From Clostridiales bacterium (GTDB lineage Bacteria; Bacillota; Clostridia; Oscillospirales; Oscillospiraceae), in NCBI GenBank assembly GCA_003516765.1, contig DPCD01000149.1:1-7577 (forward strand): 7,577 nt of DNA, given 5' to 3'. The position numbers and the translations under genes were made by a program. The notes under the pieces were generated by a model. That model saw only the letters and a program-made list of their open reading frames with translations, was not told the origin of the DNA and ran no database searches. Below are positions 6,331 to 7,577 of the stretch, piece after piece. Position 1 is the stretch's first letter; each line of letters starts with the position of its first letter.

Positions 6331-6880
6331 CGATTTTGTCGTTTGTGTCCTTGAGAATCTCTGCACGTAAGCCCTTGAGATAGCTTGAGAACTGGACGAT
6401 GTCGGTCGCATATGTCCGGTTCAGCTCGTATTCGTGCGGCTCCCAGGTGGAAATCGGCGATTCGTTGTGCTGAATAACTGCTTCCAGCTTATCAATCGAT
6501 TTGTAGAGCTTTGCCTCCTGCGAACTGAGCGCGTCCATCTCCGCGTAAAGCGCCGTCATGTCCGATGCATACGGATTCGGAAGGCTCCGAACCCAGTTTG
6601 ACAGAAGCGACGCTTCCCGGTCCTCGTCCGCCTGCGTCTTTTGAAACGTCGGAATATCTCCCGTGAAGCACTCGCCCAGATCGTGAATCAGGCACATTTT
6701 GATCACCTTGTTCATGTCGAGCTCCGGAAACTCGTCCGTCATAAAATATGCCATCAGCGCCATACGCCAGCTGTGACTGGCGACGTTTTCGGGCGCGCCC
6801 TTCGTCGTGGTGCAATGCCGCGTCTCGTCTTTCAGGCGCTCTGCCACATGCAGAGCCTCCAGCAGCTGTCTTGCTTCCAT
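6317..6880 (-). CDS. HD-domain hydrolase, YfbR/HDDC2-like (putative 5'-deoxynucleotidase)
   Basis: 187 residues. The HD metal site is visible: His36 in NVASHSWRMAL, His66-Asp67 in CLIHDLGE, and Asp130 in KSIDKLEAVIQ. GDIPTFQK (74-81) follows the HD pair as in the YfbR/HDDC2 group, whose studied members remove phosphate from deoxynucleoside 5'-monophosphates using a divalent metal. Substrate here is inferred from family only. In many relatives the first motif reads AEHS, here ASHS. The ATG at 6880 is chosen because AAGGAG ends 9 nt upstream. An alternative TTG start at 6916 would add 12 residues but overlaps radA and has no ribosome site. It lies 19 nt after radA, so the two are probably co-transcribed, and it ends inside the intrinsic terminator. 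Cytoplasmic; no membrane segment. Confidence 0.88.
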   Translation of the reverse strand: MEARQLLEALHVAERLKDETRHCTTTKGAPENVASHSWRMALMAYFMTDEFPELDMNKVIKMCLIHDLGECFTGDIPTFQKTQADEDREASLLSNWVRSLPNPYASDMTALYAEMDALSSQEAKLYKSIDKLEAVIQHNESPISTWEPHEYELNRTYATDIVQFSSYLKGLRAEILKDTNDKIAAGK

Positions 6881-6889
6881 GCTTCGTCT

Positions 6890-6895
6890 CTCCTT
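6890..6895 (-). promoter_or_regulatory. Ribosome binding site deciding the start of the HD gene
   Basis: AAGGAG on the minus strand, 9 nt before the ATG at 6880 and just after the radA stop codon. It favours 6880 over the upstream TTG at 6916. Confidence 0.85.
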
Positions 6896-6899
6896 TTGC

Positions 6900-7577
6900 T
6901 CAAAGTGCCATTTCAATGGCTTCGCGGATATTCCGCACGCGAATCAGCTCCATGCCCTCGGGAACAAGCAGCTGCTTTGTCGAATGCCTCGGGACAATGC
7001 AGCGCGTAAAGCCGAGCCTTGCCGCCTCTGTAAGCCGCTGCTGCATCGCCGTCACCGAGCGGACCTCGCCGGTTAAGCCGACCTCGCCGATGGCAAGCGT
7101 CTTGGCATCGATCGGCGTGTCGCGGTGGCTCGACGCAACCGCCAGCACCAGCGCCAGATCTGCCGCCGGCTCGTCCAGATAAAGCCCGCCGATGACATTC
7201 ACATAGGCGTCGCACATCGAAATATTCTGCCCGCCGCGCTTTTCCGTGACGGCAAGAAGCAGGTTGGCGCGGTTGAAATCAAAGCCGTTGCTGGTCCGGC
7301 GCGGCACGTTGAAGCTTGTCCGGCTGACGAGCACCTGCACCTCGGCAAGCACCGGGCGCGTGCCCTCCATCGCGCAGGCGACGCACGTGCCGGGCGCATT
7401 TAAGGGTCTTCCGGACAGGAGCATCTCCGACGGGTTCGGCACCTCGCGCAGCCCTTCTTCGTCCATTTCAAAGACGCCGATTTCGTTGGTCGAGCCGAAG
7501 CGGTTTTTTGCCGCGCGCAGAATCCGGTAGCCCATCGCCTGCTCGCCTTCAAAATACAGCACGCAGTCGACCATGTG
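6900..7577 (-). CDS. radA: DNA repair protein RadA (Sms), C-terminal half, cut by the window edge
   Basis: About 225 residues are visible. The frame is open to the last base (a His codon precedes MVDCVLYFEG), so the N-terminal zinc finger and Walker A motif lie outside the window. The RadA signature KNRFG is present (in AAKNRFGSTNEIGVF), followed by the Lon-like C-terminal domain with RTSNGFDFNRANLLLAV and DEPAADLALVLAVASS. RadA is a DnaB-like hexameric ATPase that promotes branch migration and processing of recombination intermediates. Complete proteins are about 450 residues. It is followed by the HD gene; the neighbour on its other side, often a stress operon or disA in Firmicutes, cannot be seen. 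The C-terminal end IREAIEMAL is normal and the reading frame is intact. Confidence 0.97.
   Translation of the reverse strand, partial: HMVDCVLYFEGEQAMGYRILRAAKNRFGSTNEIGVFEMDEEGLREVPNPSEMLLSGRPLNAPGTCVACAMEGTRPVLAEVQVLVSRTSFNVPRRTSNGFDFNRANLLLAVTEKRGGQNISMCDAYVNVIGGLYLDEPAADLALVLAVASSHRDTPIDAKTLAIGEVGLTGEVRSVTAMQQRLTEAARLGFTRCIVPRHSTKQLLVPEGMELIRVRNIREAIEMAL

Noticed and set aside
6880..6916. Upstream TTG start for the HD gene (12 extra residues)
   Set aside because: It overlaps the radA coding region and has no ribosome site, whereas the ATG at 6880 has AAGGAG at 9 nt.

Overview
The window reads as chromosomal DNA from a GC-rich, low-redundancy Firmicute, most likely a Clostridia/Oscillospirales-type gut anaerobe. 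This is an inference from strong AGGAGG-like ribosome sites, a vegetative TTGACA/TACAAT promoter, a BlaI/M56 pair, a typical Gram-positive lipobox and RadA; no taxonomic marker is present to settle it. All five genes lie on the minus strand, so transcription runs from high to low coordinates.

Right-hand part (about 6300-7577): the C-terminal half of the DNA repair/recombination ATPase RadA, cut by the window edge, is followed 19 nt later by an HD-domain nucleotidase-like gene. The pair ends in a strong intrinsic terminator whose loop contains the stop codon of the HD gene.

Regulatory gap (6199-6308): an AT-rich stretch holds one near-perfect sigma-A promoter and three BlaI-type operator dyads whose centres lie exactly 32 bp apart (about 6219.5, 6251.5 and 6283.5). 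One covers the start of transcription, one covers the -35 hexamer and one lies upstream.

Left-hand part (20-6198): a three-gene operon. The first gene encodes a 707-residue lipoprotein with a propeller-like N-terminal region and a C-terminal ABC solute-binding fold. The second encodes a 123-residue BlaI/MecI repressor that retains the Asn-Phe bond known to be cut in its relatives. The third, overlapping it by 4 bp, encodes a 1212-residue M56 (BlaR1-like) membrane zinc protease. Its extracellular part carries no visible penicillin-binding sensor; instead it has about 570 residues of mostly unassigned beta-rich sequence and a C-terminal NAGPA-type phosphodiester glycosidase fold with altered signature motifs.

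Working model (inference): the repressor shuts its own operon through the three operators. An extracellular ligand, plausibly a glycan or wall-derived sugar seen by the NAGPA-like domain and perhaps presented by the lipoprotein, activates the M56 protease. The protease inactivates the repressor and the operon is induced. It would be a BlaR1-BlaI circuit rewired to a non-beta-lactam signal. No transporter permease, beta-lactamase, RNA gene, CRISPR array or mobile element is visible. Nothing can be said about the 19 bases left of the protease stop codon.
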